DNA of 44,956 nt. Origin: Mesostigma viride. Lineage: Eukaryota; Streptophyta; Mesostigmatophyceae; Mesostigmatales; Mesostigmataceae. Below are positions 33,181-43,612 of this stretch, piece after piece. Position 1 is the stretch's first letter. The number at the start of each line of letters is the position of its first letter. The position numbers and the translations under genes are program-made. The stretch lies in the NCBI GenBank assembly GCA_009746045.1, contig RPFO01000553.1, positions 1 through 44,956 on the forward strand, in the 5' to 3' direction. The notes below the pieces were generated by a model, which was given only the letters and a program-made list of their open reading frames with translations, was not told the origin of the DNA and made no database searches.

Positions 33181-34527
33181 ATGGCGCACAAACGCGCCTC
33201 GACGCAACGCAGCCTGGCGGCTGCGCTCGGCAATGAAAATTCTGCAGCTCAGGCTGCAGCTTCGCCTTCAGGTCCGGCAGGCGGCGATGACACTAGTCGT
33301 GCACTGGTGGTCGTCCAGCAACCCCCCGGGCTTAACGCCTCGCCATCTGCATCGCCTGACCCCAAGCGCACCCGCCCAGCCGACGACACAGGAGGGTCTT
33401 CACGCCCAGAACCGAGCTTTCGGCCCCGGCCTTTCAAGGTCGCAGATTACGACTGGGCCACCATTTCTCCGACCGATGCTCTGCGCTGCATCTTCTTCGG
33501 GGATTACGCTTCGCTTTACGACCTGTGCCTCCATTTCCACTCCATCAATCGCCTCCTCGCCCCGGACGGCAGCCGCTGGGCCAACATCTACGGGCTGTCC
33601 GGCTGCGTCCGCCCCCATCTCCAGCACGCCATCCTCAACTCCCTTCTCCAGCGCTCTGACGGCGAGATCTGGGCTCCACCCCTTTCCGTCCCCACCCTCC
33701 GCTCCATCCTCACGGAAGCCTTTCAGCAGCACGTGACCCCCCTTGCTGCCGACATAGCAGCAATCGGCGGCACGCTGACTGCTGAACTTCCTCACATTTC
33801 CACCGCCGCCGCCTCCACCTCCACGGCCATTTCCGCCTCCACTGCCGACATCAAAGCCCAGCTCCTCGACCTCGACCAACGCCTTCAAGCCACCGCCAAC
33901 GCCCTTGAGAGCTTGCATGACACCGCCGGCCTCACCGCCCAGGCGGTGAAGGACATCGCCGCCCAGCCGGCGCCTGCTGGCTCGGCCGGCGATGCTCCCT
34001 CCACCTGGGCGGACTTGCTTAAGCAGCACACCACCTCCACCACCTCCACCATCTCGGCACAACTCAAGCAACAAGCCCTCGACCTTCGCGAGGAAGCCGA
34101 CATCGCCCGGCGCAGCCACAATGTCATCGTCAAGCACTTCGACCAGCAGGCAGGTGAGACCTCCACGAGCCTTCTTGAGGCATTTAAGCGCGCCATTCTT
34201 GCCCCCATGTTACTCACTGGTGAGCTGGACATGTCGGCTGTCCGCCTCCCCCGCGCGCGGGGGAAGGCTGGCCCGGCCCCCGTGCTCCTCACCTTTAAGT
34301 ACATGGCGGACAAGCTGGCGTTCCTTAAATGCCGCAAGAAGCTCTCGGAGACTCGCTTCACGCTGGACGACGACTTGACCCTGGCCCAGCAACAACGGCG
34401 ACGCGAGCTATGGCCGGCCTACCTTCAGCTCCGGCAGAGCGCAAGGGGGAAGCCGGTATACTGGAGGGGGGCGGTCATCCACGTTGACCACAAGCCCTGG
34501 CAGCCCCCTCCTGCCACCTCAGACTAG
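33181..34527 (+). CDS. L1-type LINE ORF1 protein (RNA-binding chaperone-like), 448 aa
   Basis: The frame opens at the first ATG after an in-frame TAA (33154-33156) and closes with TAG. The N-terminal 80 residues are low-complexity Ala/Ser/Pro with a basic PKRTRP patch (61-66). Residues ~84-186 form a predicted folded helical domain that I do not recognise (DALRCIFFGDYASLYDLC at 99-116). Residues ~190-310 are Ala/Ser/Thr/Gln/Leu-rich and heptad-like, consistent with a coiled coil. Residues ~313-390 fit the RRM of L1 ORF1p: a strand NVIVKHF (314-320), a helix, then an Arg/Pro loop before the strand PVLLTF (367-372) and helix YMADKLAFLKCRKKL. The rest (~391-437, DDDLT, RRRELWP, YWRGAVIHVD) fits the ORF1p C-terminal domain (Tnp_22 type), where mammalian proteins have a D-L-S...R-R-E-W-x-P pattern. 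In that family the protein trimerises and coats LINE RNA. No catalytic motifs are present. No ORF2 follows. Confidence 0.78.
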   Translation: MAHKRASTQRSLAAALGNENSAAQAAASPSGPAGGDDTSRALVVVQQPPGLNASPSASPDPKRTRPADDTGGSSRPEPSFRPRPFKVADYDWATISPTDALRCIFFGDYASLYDLCLHFHSINRLLAPDGSRWANIYGLSGCVRPHLQHAILNSLLQRSDGEIWAPPLSVPTLRSILTEAFQQHVTPLAADIAAIGGTLTAELPHISTAAASTSTAISASTADIKAQLLDLDQRLQATANALESLHDTAGLTAQAVKDIAAQPAPAGSAGDAPSTWADLLKQHTTSTTSTISAQLKQQALDLREEADIARRSHNVIVKHFDQQAGETSTSLLEAFKRAILAPMLLTGELDMSAVRLPRARGKAGPAPVLLTFKYMADKLAFLKCRKKLSETRFTLDDDLTLAQQQRRRELWPAYLQLRQSARGKPVYWRGAVIHVDHKPWQPPPATSD

Positions 34528-34586
34528 GAATATATATACCAGTAGTGTAGATTAGTAAGGCTTAGCCTAGCATGTGGCCCACGCGC

Positions 34587-35226
34587 ATTAATTAATTAAT
34601 TAATTATCAACATCACTCCGTTGGGAGTCAATGTAGCACATATCCCTGAGAAGGGGCATATGGCTTTAAATACATCCTAGGCTACTTCATGCAAGGGTGG
34701 GAATGTAAGCAACACTTGCTCTAGGTGCCGCAAGGGCACCGGCACCACCATGCTGTCTCAGGTTCAACCCAGCTAAGGGGATCCTGGCACGGGGGAGGAA
34801 GATCATCATGGCTATGCAAGGGCTAGGGCATGGCTTCTCGACAGAGAGCATCTCTCTGCATGGCATAGCATGGCTAAGTTCTTAATGCAACATCCATGGG
34901 GGTCCCATTATAGACATGGATGTTGCATTAAGAACTTAGCCATGCTATGCCATGCAGAGAGATGCTCTCTGTCGAGAAGCCATGCCCTAGCCCTTGCATA
35001 GCCATGATGATCTTCCTCCCCCGTGCCAGGATCCCCTTAGCTGGGTTGAACCTGAGACAGCATGGTGGTGCCGGTGCCCTTGCGGCACCTAGAGCAAGTG
35101 TTGCTTACATTCCCACCCTTGCATGAAGTAGCCTAGGATGTATTTAAAGCCATATGCCCCTTCTCAGGGATATGTGCTACATTGACTCCCAACGGAGTGA
35201 TGTTGATAATTAATTAATTAATTAAT
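34587..35226. repeat. Perfect 640-bp palindrome (312-bp arms, 16-bp loop)
   Basis: Comparing the arms in ten-base blocks shows that 34587-34898 is the exact reverse complement of 34915-35226, with no mismatch or gap. The unpaired centre is 34899-34914. The outer 20 bp of each arm is (TTAA)n. The next 35 bp (from 34608) resembles the end of the MITE-like element in every unit (CACTCCGTTGGGAG, ATGTAGCAC). The rest of the arm is single-copy in this window and has no open frame of note. It could be a foldback transposon, a recent inverted duplication, or an assembly artefact from a folded-back read. Transcripts would form a very long RNA hairpin. Confidence 0.93.
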
Positions 35227-35230
35227 TAAT

Positions 35231-35241
35231 TAGCACAGTCT
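35231..35241 (+). repeat. Target-site duplication, right copy (11 bp)
   Basis: TAGCACAGTCT directly follows the (TTAA)n tail, after which the normal unit sequence ACCTAGAGGAGGG resumes. The two copies are identical, which points to a recent insertion. Confidence 0.9.
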
Positions 35242-35692
35242 ACCTAGAGGAGGGCCCTGATTGGACAATTGTGGCCATGTACGTAATTATGCTACATGTC
35301 GTACATGATCTCCCAACAAGTCATGTTATAATTTAATTTCATTTCAATGCTAGCATGTCTTGTTGCATGCCCTCAAAGCTAAAATTGTTTATCACGTGCA
35401 GAGAGAGCCCGCACAATGAATTTCAGCGTACCATTCATTAATTAATTATACCATGCGATATACTTTACAGATATTTCGCTGTCAAATACTTCGAAATTTG
35501 GGTACTGCTTTTTGCAAGCCAGCCATAAGGACCAAACACTCCCATGCAAACTCCCATTTTCATCATTAATTAATATTCATTGAGTGGCAATCCTTTCATT
35601 CCTTTGTTCACACATGCACCATCCGTCATTCCCATTATTAAATTGAAAAAATTAAATCATAGCATGACTCCGTGGTGCCCACTATGACTTCA

Positions 35693-37018
35693 TGGGGGGG
35701 GCTGGCATGCTTGCGTGGGTGTGGGGGGGCCTCGCATGCGTGCGTGGGTGTGGGGGGGGCTCGCATGCGTGCGTGGGTGTGGGGGGGAGTGGCATGCATG
35801 CGTGGGTGTGGTGGGGGGCTGCCATGCATGCGTGGGGTTAGGGGGGGGCTGGCACGCGTGTGTGGGTTCGTGGGGTGGCTGCCATGCGTGCGTGGGTGTG
35901 TGGGGTGGCTGGCATGCGTAAGTGGGTGTGGGGGGTGGCATGCGTGCATGGGTTTGTGATGGGCTGGCATGCATGCGTGGGTTTGGGGGGGAGCTGCCAT
36001 GCACGCATGGGTGTGGGGGGGAGTGGCATGCATGCGTGGGTGTGGTGGGGAGCTGCCATGCGTACGTTGGTGACGGGGGTGGCTGGCATGCATAAGTGGG
36101 TTGGTGGGGTGGCTGGCATGCATGCGTGCATGTGGGGGGGGGCTGGCATGCGTGCGTGGGTGTGTGGGGGGGCTCGCATGCGTGCGTGGGTGTGTGGGGG
36201 GGCTCGCATGCGTGCGTGGGTGTGGGGGGGAGTGGCATGCATGCGTGGGTGTGGTGGGGGGCTGCCATGCATGCGTGGGGTTAGGGGGGGCTGGCACGCG
36301 TGTGTGGGTTGGTGGGGTGGCTGCCATGCGTGCGTGGGTGTGTGGGGTGGCTGGCATGCGTACGTGGGTGTGGGGGGTGGCTGGCATGCATAAGCGGGTT
36401 TGTGATGGGCTGGCATGCGTGCGTGGGTTGGTGGGGTGGCTGGCATGCATGCGTGCATGTGGGGGGTCGCTGGCATGCATGCGTGGGTTTGTGGGGTAGC
36501 TGGCATGCGGGGGTGGGTGTGGGAGGGGCTGGCATGCATGCGTGGGTGTGGGGGGTGGCTGGCATGCATGCCTGCATGTGGGGTAGGGCTGGCATGCGTG
36601 CGTGGGTGTGTGGGGGGGCTGCCATGCGTGTGTCGGGGGGCTGGCATGCGTGGGTGGTTGGCGGGGGGAGTGGCATGCATGCGTGGGTGTGGTGGGGAGC
36701 TGCCATGCATGCGTGGTTTTAAGGGGGGGCTGGCACGCGTGCGTGGGTTCGTGGGGTGGCTGCCATGCGTGCGTGGGTGTGGGGGGTGGCTGGCATGCGT
36801 AAGTGGCTGTGGGGGTTGCTGGAATGCATAAGTGGGTTGTGGGGTGGCTGGCATGCGTGCGTGGGTGTGGGGGTGGCTGGCATGCGTGCGTGGATTGGTG
36901 GGGTGGCTGGCATGCATGCGGGCATGTGGGGGGTGGCTGGAATCCATGCGTGGGTTTGTGGGGTATAGCTAACATGTGTGCGTGGGTGTGGGAGGGGCTG
37001 GCATGCATGCGTTGGTTG
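35693..37018 (+). repeat. Minisatellite array 7
   Basis: About 1.33 kb, subfamily II. The central part (about 35930-36140) has monomers shared with the diverged array 5, including GTACGTTGGTGACGGGGG, not found in arrays 1-4. It is therefore a mosaic of standard and array-5-like monomers. Confidence 0.96.
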
Positions 37019-39069
37019 ACATGCCATGGATGAAAAACACCAAGAAGAGTATATGGCCCCGCTGCCACCAAAAATCACCTGGTTGATCAACCAAGGGGAT
37101 AGCCTGCACAGTGAGACACAAACACAGCAGACCCAGCAAAGCAAAATTCAGGTTGTAAGCGAGTGGAGATTACTTTTGACATGCTTGATGAAGAAATATA
37201 TAACACACCTTCTATTGTCACACCTTCTATAAACAAATGGTTGATTGATCACCTTATACACCACGTAAACATGCTACCAGACGCGCTCTTCAGTCCAGTC
37301 AAAATCCACGTGCGAAGCAAGTCAGCTTACGCAGAAAGCACCATGAATGTCAGCGAGTACAGCAGTAAATGACGCCCCAAACCCGTGACCAGGCAAGCAT
37401 CCAGAGGGGCTTTCACCGCCCAGTATATTCCAGAAAAAAGCATCACAGATCCTTGGGCAACGGACGTTCACACAGGACATGCGAAGGACCATGAAGATGG
37501 CGTCCTGCACGGCTAATCTGCGTTTTTAAAAACCCTTGCTACGCTATGTCTTTGCTGCGACTAGGTGGATTCGGCGAAATGGAAAGAACGCAACCATGAA
37601 AATGCATCAGAAAGAGAGCAGGTACTACCCCGGTCATCGAAACAAACGCCTCACAATCGGCATCGCCGGTTACGTCCCGTGGCAAAAAATCCAGCGTTCT
37701 TTCCAATATGATGCGGCGACAGCAGAAGCTCGTTGGCCACACCCCAAGCCTTCCACGAACAGCAAACTGATTTCACTAGGCATCCAATACGTAAAGCAGT
37801 TAAGCATGATACTACAATACCTAAATCTACAACGACATTCCATTTCCAGGTCGCCATAGCGACACGGACCTCTCCCACGCAGGTATCACTCCGTTGACGC
37901 ACCTCCAGCTCATAAAATTTCGCACTTGCTCTTCAAACATAAAATTTTGACGTATAAAACCATGGCTGCGCATTCCCCATCCCAATTTTCTAGCCTACGT
38001 TGCCTGCCATCGCCAGCCAGCACAAGGAAAATTGCTCGCGCAGCACGTCACTTTGTTTTTCGCCCCGAGCATGCCGCACGCTTTGCCAATAATTCCCAGT
38101 TCCCACTGCCCAGCAAGAAAAAAGTGGGGGAGGGGGGGCTATCGCTAACTGAAAATTCCGTCTCGTTTGATTCTATTTCCCCTGTTCAGGCGCGAACGTT
38201 TCCGTTCAGCACGGCTGAAAACGCTTTCCTTCAGAACTGTCATTTCGTCTCGCTTGCTTATCAAATTTGACATCCCACGTCCTGTGCCTTGAAAAGTTTT
38301 AGTACAGATATCAGTTCGCGACTTTTTGTTTGACGCTTAAAAGAGTCAACGCGCCGTAATGTCCTGAGGCCGCGCGGATTGGCGAGACGCCCCACCTGCC
38401 CGCAAAAGTCTGAACATGTTCAGCGTTTCAGCACCCGTTCAGAATTCCTGAGACTCGATCTCCAAGGTTTGGGGATTTTCTTTGTACTACGCCGACTGGC
38501 CATCTCGCTACGGTCCTGGACGTCGTCCGCTCCCGCGCTAGGGGGCGCGGGGGACGGCCCCACTTCCGGCCTACGGCCGCGGCCAAAGTTTTCGGGCGTC
38601 ATAAATCGTAGTTACTAGTAGGGGACAAGAAAAAAGTGGGGGAGGGGGGGCTATCGCCCCCCCTCCCCGACTTGAGAGGACGTGACTCGCCGCTAGCGGC
38701 CCAGAGGCCGATAGTCGACCTTCTGGGCGCCAACCGCACCGGCCCGCGCGACGCGCCAAGACCCTTCCACGGAGGACGCGCGGGCGGACGATTCCGACCG
38801 GGACGAACCGCCGCCGTGCGCCACGCGCAACGGACCCTTCCCCGTCAACACCGTGGAAGCTCTCCGAGCGTGAGATACTTGGAAATTTCGTCACGTTCGT
38901 ATCGAAAATGAAATTTCTGACAAATTTATCAGCTCGGACTTGACCACAATGAATTTCAGCATACCATTCGATACAACAATGATATTTCGGCGTCGGATAC
39001 TTGGAAATTTCGTTACGTTCGTATCGCCAGTGAAATTCTGACAAATTTTATCCTGAACTATTTCGCATC

Positions 39070-39289
39070 ATAACATGACTCCGTTGGGAGATCATCATGT
39101 AGCACTGGCTAACATATTCCCTTGCTGGATGGATGGAGGTAGGTGAAGAATTAAACCTTTTTTGACCTTATTTGTCTAATTGTAATTGCCTAGCACAGTC
39201 TACCTAGAGGAGGGCCCTGATTGGACAATTGTGGCCATGTACGTAATTATGCTACATGTCGTACATGATCTCCCAACAAGTCATGTTAT
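39070..39289. mobile_element. MITE-like element, copy 8 (220 bp)
   Basis: Same ends. Several small internal deletions give 220 bp, and the right end carries the subfamily II AACAAG variant. Confidence 0.65.
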
Positions 39290-39652
39290 AATTTAATTTC
39301 ATTTCAATGCTAGCATGTCTTGTTGCATGCCCTCAAAGCTAAAATTGTTTATCACGTGCAGAGAGAGCCCGCACAATGAATTTCAGCGTACCATTCATTA
39401 ATTAATTATACCATGCGATATACTTTACAGATATTTCGCTGTCAAATACTTCGAAATTCGGGTACTGCTTTTTGCAAGCCAGCCATAAGGACCAAACACT
39501 CCCATGCAAACTCCCATTTTCATCATTAATTAATATTCATTGAGTGGCAATCCTTTCATTCCTTTGTTCACACATGCACCATCCGTCATTCCCATTATTA
39601 AATTGAAAAAATTAAATCATAGCATGACTCCGTGGTGCCCACTATGACTTCA

Positions 39653-40976
39653 TGGGGGGGGCTGGCATGCTTGCGTGGGTGTGGGGGGGCCTCGCATGCG
39701 TGCGTGGGTGTGGGGGGGGCTCGCATGCGTGCGTGGGTGTGGGGGGGAGTGGCATGCATGCGTGGGTGTGGTGGGGGGCTGCCATGCATGCGTGGGGTTA
39801 GGGGGGGCTGGCACGCGTGTGTGGGTTCGTGGGGTGGCTGCCATGCGTGCGTGGGTGTGTGGGGTGGCTGGCATGCGTAAGTGGGTGTGGGGGGTGGCAT
39901 GCGTGCATGGGTTTGTGATGGGCTGGCATGCATGCGTGGGTTTGGGGGGGAGCTGCCATGCACGCATGGGTGTGGGGGGGGAGTGGCATGCATGCGTGGG
40001 TGTGGTGGGGAGCTGCCATGCGTACGTTGGTGACGGGGGTGGCTGGCATGCATAAGTGGGTTGGTGGGGTGGCTGGCATGCATGCGTGCATGTGGGGGGG
40101 GCTGGCATGCGTGCGTGGGTGTGTGGGGGGGCTCGCATGCGTGCGTGGGTGTGTGGGGGGGCTCGCATGCGTGCGTGGGTGTGGGGGGGAGTGGCATGCA
40201 TGCGTGGGTGTGGTGGGGGGCTGCCATGCATGCGTGGGGTTAGGGGGGGCTGGCACGCGTGTGTGGGTTGGTGGGGTGGCTGCCATGCGTGCGTGGGTGT
40301 GTGGGGTGGCTGGCATGCGTACGTGGGTGTGGGGGGTGGCTGGCATGCATAAGCGGGTTTGTGATGGGCTGGCATGCGTGCGTGGGTTGGTGGGGTGGCT
40401 GGCATGCATGCGTGCATGTGGGGGGTCGCTGGCATGCATGCGTGGGTTTGTGGGGTAGCTGGCATGCGGGGGTGGGTGTGGGAGGGGCTGGCATGCATGC
40501 GTGGGTGTGGGGGGTGGCTGGCATGCATGCCTGCATGTGGGGTAGGGCTGGCATGCGTGCGTGGGTGTGTGGGGGGGCTGCCATGCGTGTGTCGGGGGGC
40601 TGGCATGCGTGGGTGGTTGGCGGGGGGAGTGGCATGCATGCGTGGGTGTGGTGGGGAGCTGCCATGCATGCGTGGTTTTAAGGGGGGGCTGGCACGCGTG
40701 CGTGGGTTCGTGGGGTGGCTGCCATGCGTGCGTGGGTGTGGGGGGTGGCTGGCATGCGTAAGTGGCTGTGGGGGTTGCTGGAATGCATAAGTGGGTTGTG
40801 GGGTGGCTGGCATGCGTGCGTGGGTGTGGGGGTGGCTGGCATGCGTGCGTGGATTGGTGGGGTGGCTGGCATGCATGCGGGCATGTGGGGGGTGGCTGGA
40901 ATCCATGCGTGGGTTTGTGGGGTATAGCTAACATGTGTGCGTGGGTGTGGGAGGGGCTGGCATGCATGCGTTGGTT
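39653..40976 (+). repeat. Minisatellite array 8
   Basis: The same monomer order as array 7, including the array-5-like segment near 39900-40100. Differences from array 7 are mostly one-base changes in G-run length. Confidence 0.96.
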
Positions 40977-43028
40977 GACATGCCATGGATGAAAAACACC
41001 AAGAAGAGTATATGGCCCCGCTGCCACCAAAAATCACCTGGTTGATCAACCAAGGGGATAGCCTGCACAGTGAGACACAAACACAGCAGACCCAGCAAAG
41101 CAAAATTCAGGTTGTAAGCGAGTGGAGATTACTTTTGACATGCTTGATGAAGAAATATATAACACACCTTCTATTGTCACACCTTCTATAAACAAATGGT
41201 TGATTGATCACCTTATACACCACGTAAACATGCTACCAGACGCGCTCTTCAGTCCAGTCAAAATCCACGTGCGAAGCAAGTCAGCTTACGCAGAAAGCAC
41301 CATGAATGTCAGCGAGTACAGCAGTAAATGACGCCCCAAACCCGTGACCAGGCAAGCATCCAGAGGGGCTTTCACCGCCCAGTATATTCCAGAAAAAAGC
41401 ATCACAGATCCTTGGGCAACGGACGTTCACACAGGACATGCGAAGGACCATGAAGATGGCGTCCTGCACGGCTAATCTGCGTTTTTAAAAACCCTTGCTA
41501 CGCTATGTCTTTGCTGCGACTAGGTGGATTCGGCGAAATGGAAAGAACGCAACCATGAAAATGCATCAGAAAGAGAGCAGGTACTACCCCGGTCATCGAA
41601 ACAAACGCCTCACAATCGGCATCGCCGGTTACGTCCCGTGGCAAAAAATCCAGCGTTCTTTCCAATATGATGCGGCGACAGCAGAAGCTCGTTGGCCACA
41701 CCCCAAGCCTTCCACGAACAGCAAACTGATTTCACTAGGCATCCAATACGTAAAGCAGTTAAGCATGATACTACAATACCTAAATCTACAACGACATTCC
41801 ATTTCCAGGTCGCCATAGCGACACGGACCTCTCCCACGCAGGTATCACTCCGTTGACGCACCTCCAGCTCATAAAATTTCGCACTTGCTCTTCAAACATA
41901 AAATTTTGACGTATAAAACCATGGCTGCGCATTCCCCATCCCAATTTTCTAGCCTACGTTGCCTGCCATCGCCAGCCAGCACAAGGAAAATTGCTCGCGC
42001 AGCACGTCACTTTGTTTTTCGCCCCGAGCATGCCGCACGCTTTGCCAATAATTCCCAGTTCCCACTGCCCAGCAAGAAAAAAGTGGGGGAGGGGGGGCTA
42101 TCGCTAACTGAAAATTCCGTCTCGTTTGATTCTATTTCCCCTGTTCAGGCGCGAACGTTTCCGTTCAGCACGGCTGAAAACGCTTTCCTTCAGAACTGTC
42201 ATTTCGTCTCGCTTGCTTATCAAATTTGACATCCCACGTCCTGTGCCTTGAAAAGTTTTAGTACAGATATCAGTTCGCGACTTTTTGTTTGACGCTTAAA
42301 AGAGTCAACGCGCCGTAATGTCCTGAGGCCGCGCGGATTGGCGAGACGCCCCACCTGCCCGCAAAAGTCTGAACATGTTCAGCGTTTCAGCACCCGTTCA
42401 GAATTCCTGAGACTCGATCTCCAAGGTTTGGGGATTTTCTTTGTACTACGCCGACTGGCCATCTCGCTACGGTCCTGGACGTCGTCCGCTCCCGCGCTAG
42501 GGGGCGCGGGGGACGGCCCCACTTCCGGCCTACGGCCGCGGCCAAAGTTTTCGGGCGTCATAAATCGTAGTTACTAGTAGGGGACAAGAAAAAAGTGGGG
42601 GAGGGGGGGCTATCGCCCCCCCTCCCCGACTTGAGAGGACGTGACTCGCCGCTAGCGGCCCAGAGGCCGATAGTCGACCTTCTGGGCGCCAACCGCACCG
42701 GCCCGCGCGACGCGCCAAGACCCTTCCACGGAGGACGCGCGGGCGGACGATTCCGACCGGGACGAACCGCCGCCGTGCGCCACGCGCAACGGACCCTTCC
42801 CCGTCAACACCGTGGAAGCTCTCCGAGCGTGAGATACTTGGAAATTTCGTCACGTTCGTATCGAAAATGAAATTTCTGACAAATTTATCAGCTCGGACTT
42901 GACCACAATGAATTTCAGCATACCATTCGATACAACAATGATATTTCGGCGTCGGATACTTGGAAATTTCGTTACGTTCGTATCGCCAGTGAAATTCTGA
43001 CAAATTTTATCCTGAACTATTTCGCATC

Positions 43029-43248
43029 ATAACATGACTCCGTTGGGAGATCATCATGTAGCACTGGCTAACATATTCCCTTGCTGGATGGATGGAGGTA
43101 GGTGAAGAATTAAACCTTTTTTGACCTTATTTGTCTAATTGTAATTGCCTAGCACAGTCTACCTAGAGGAGGGCCCTGATTGGACAATTGTGGCCATGTA
43201 CGTAATTATGCTACATGTCGTACATGATCTCCCAACAAGTCATGTTAT
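43029..43248. mobile_element. MITE-like element, copy 9 (220 bp)
   Basis: Same length and variants as copy 8. Confidence 0.65.
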
Positions 43249-43612
43249 AATTTAATTTCATTTCAATGCTAGCATGTCTTGTTGCATGCCCTCAAAGCTA
43301 AAATTGTTTATCACGTGCAGAGAGAGCCCGCACAATGAATTTCAGCGTACCATTCATTAATTAATTATACCATGCGATATACTTTACAGATATTTCGCTG
43401 TCAAATACTTCGAAATTCGGGTACTGCTTTTTGCAAGCCAGCCATAAGGACCAAACACTCCCATGCAAACTCCCATTTTCATCATTAATTAATATTCATT
43501 GAGTGGCAATCCTTTCATTCCTTTGTTCACACATGCACCATCCGTCATTCCCATTATTAAATTGAAAAAATTAAATCATAGCATGACTCCGTGGTGCCCA
43601 CTATGACTTCAT

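Larger units (their letters stand above)
32993..35230 (+). mobile_element. ORF1-only LINE-like insertion with TTAA-repeat tail and internal palindrome
   Basis: A 2,238-bp block interrupts the MITE-like element of copy 7 and is absent from all other units. It is flanked by an exact 11-bp duplication, TAGCACAGTCT (32982-32992 and 35231-35241). Order: a 188-bp leader, an intact 448-codon ORF (33181-34527), about 60 bp of trailer, a (TTAA)n tract, a 640-bp perfect palindrome, and (TTAA)n again to the right border. A variable-length target duplication and a simple-repeat 3' tail are established marks of target-primed non-LTR insertion. There is no endonuclease or reverse transcriptase ORF2, so the element would depend on another LINE, like the mammalian half-L1 (HAL1) elements. 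The palindrome may be a secondary insertion into the tail or part of the element. Confidence 0.75.
32861..35329. mobile_element. MITE-like element, copy 7, split by the LINE insertion
   Basis: The left part is 32861-32992 and the right part resumes at 35231. The right end has AACAAGTCATG for AACTAGTCATG, as in copies 8 and 9. The interruption is the 2,238-bp insertion at 32993-35230 with an 11-bp duplication of MITE sequence. Confidence 0.75.
29407..37374 (+). repeat. Macrosatellite copy 7 (step duplication plus LINE/palindrome insertion)
   Basis: This is the longest unit, 7968 bp. Relative to copy 8 it has 1760 bp extra between about 30300 and 32110, produced by a D/E block repeated at a 1,688-bp step (30419 onward and 32107 onward) with diverged 122-bp-repeat material between. 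It also has a 2,238-bp insertion with its 11-bp target duplication inside the MITE-like element. Removing both leaves 3959 bp, exactly the length of copy 8. It shares subfamily markers with copies 8 and 9, including the small inverted patch at 29549-29564 and the AACAAGTCATG variant of the MITE end. Confidence 0.9.
37375..41333 (+). repeat. Macrosatellite copy 8 (3959 bp)
   Basis: Subfamily II unit: A/B to 38112, a partial G-rich hairpin motif at 38117-38145, D to GACAAG near 38629, E hairpin 38634-38673, MITE-like element 39070-39289 and minisatellite 39653-40976. It is almost identical to copy 9 over their shared length, so the two arose by a very recent duplication or gene conversion. No supported gene. 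Confidence 0.9.
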
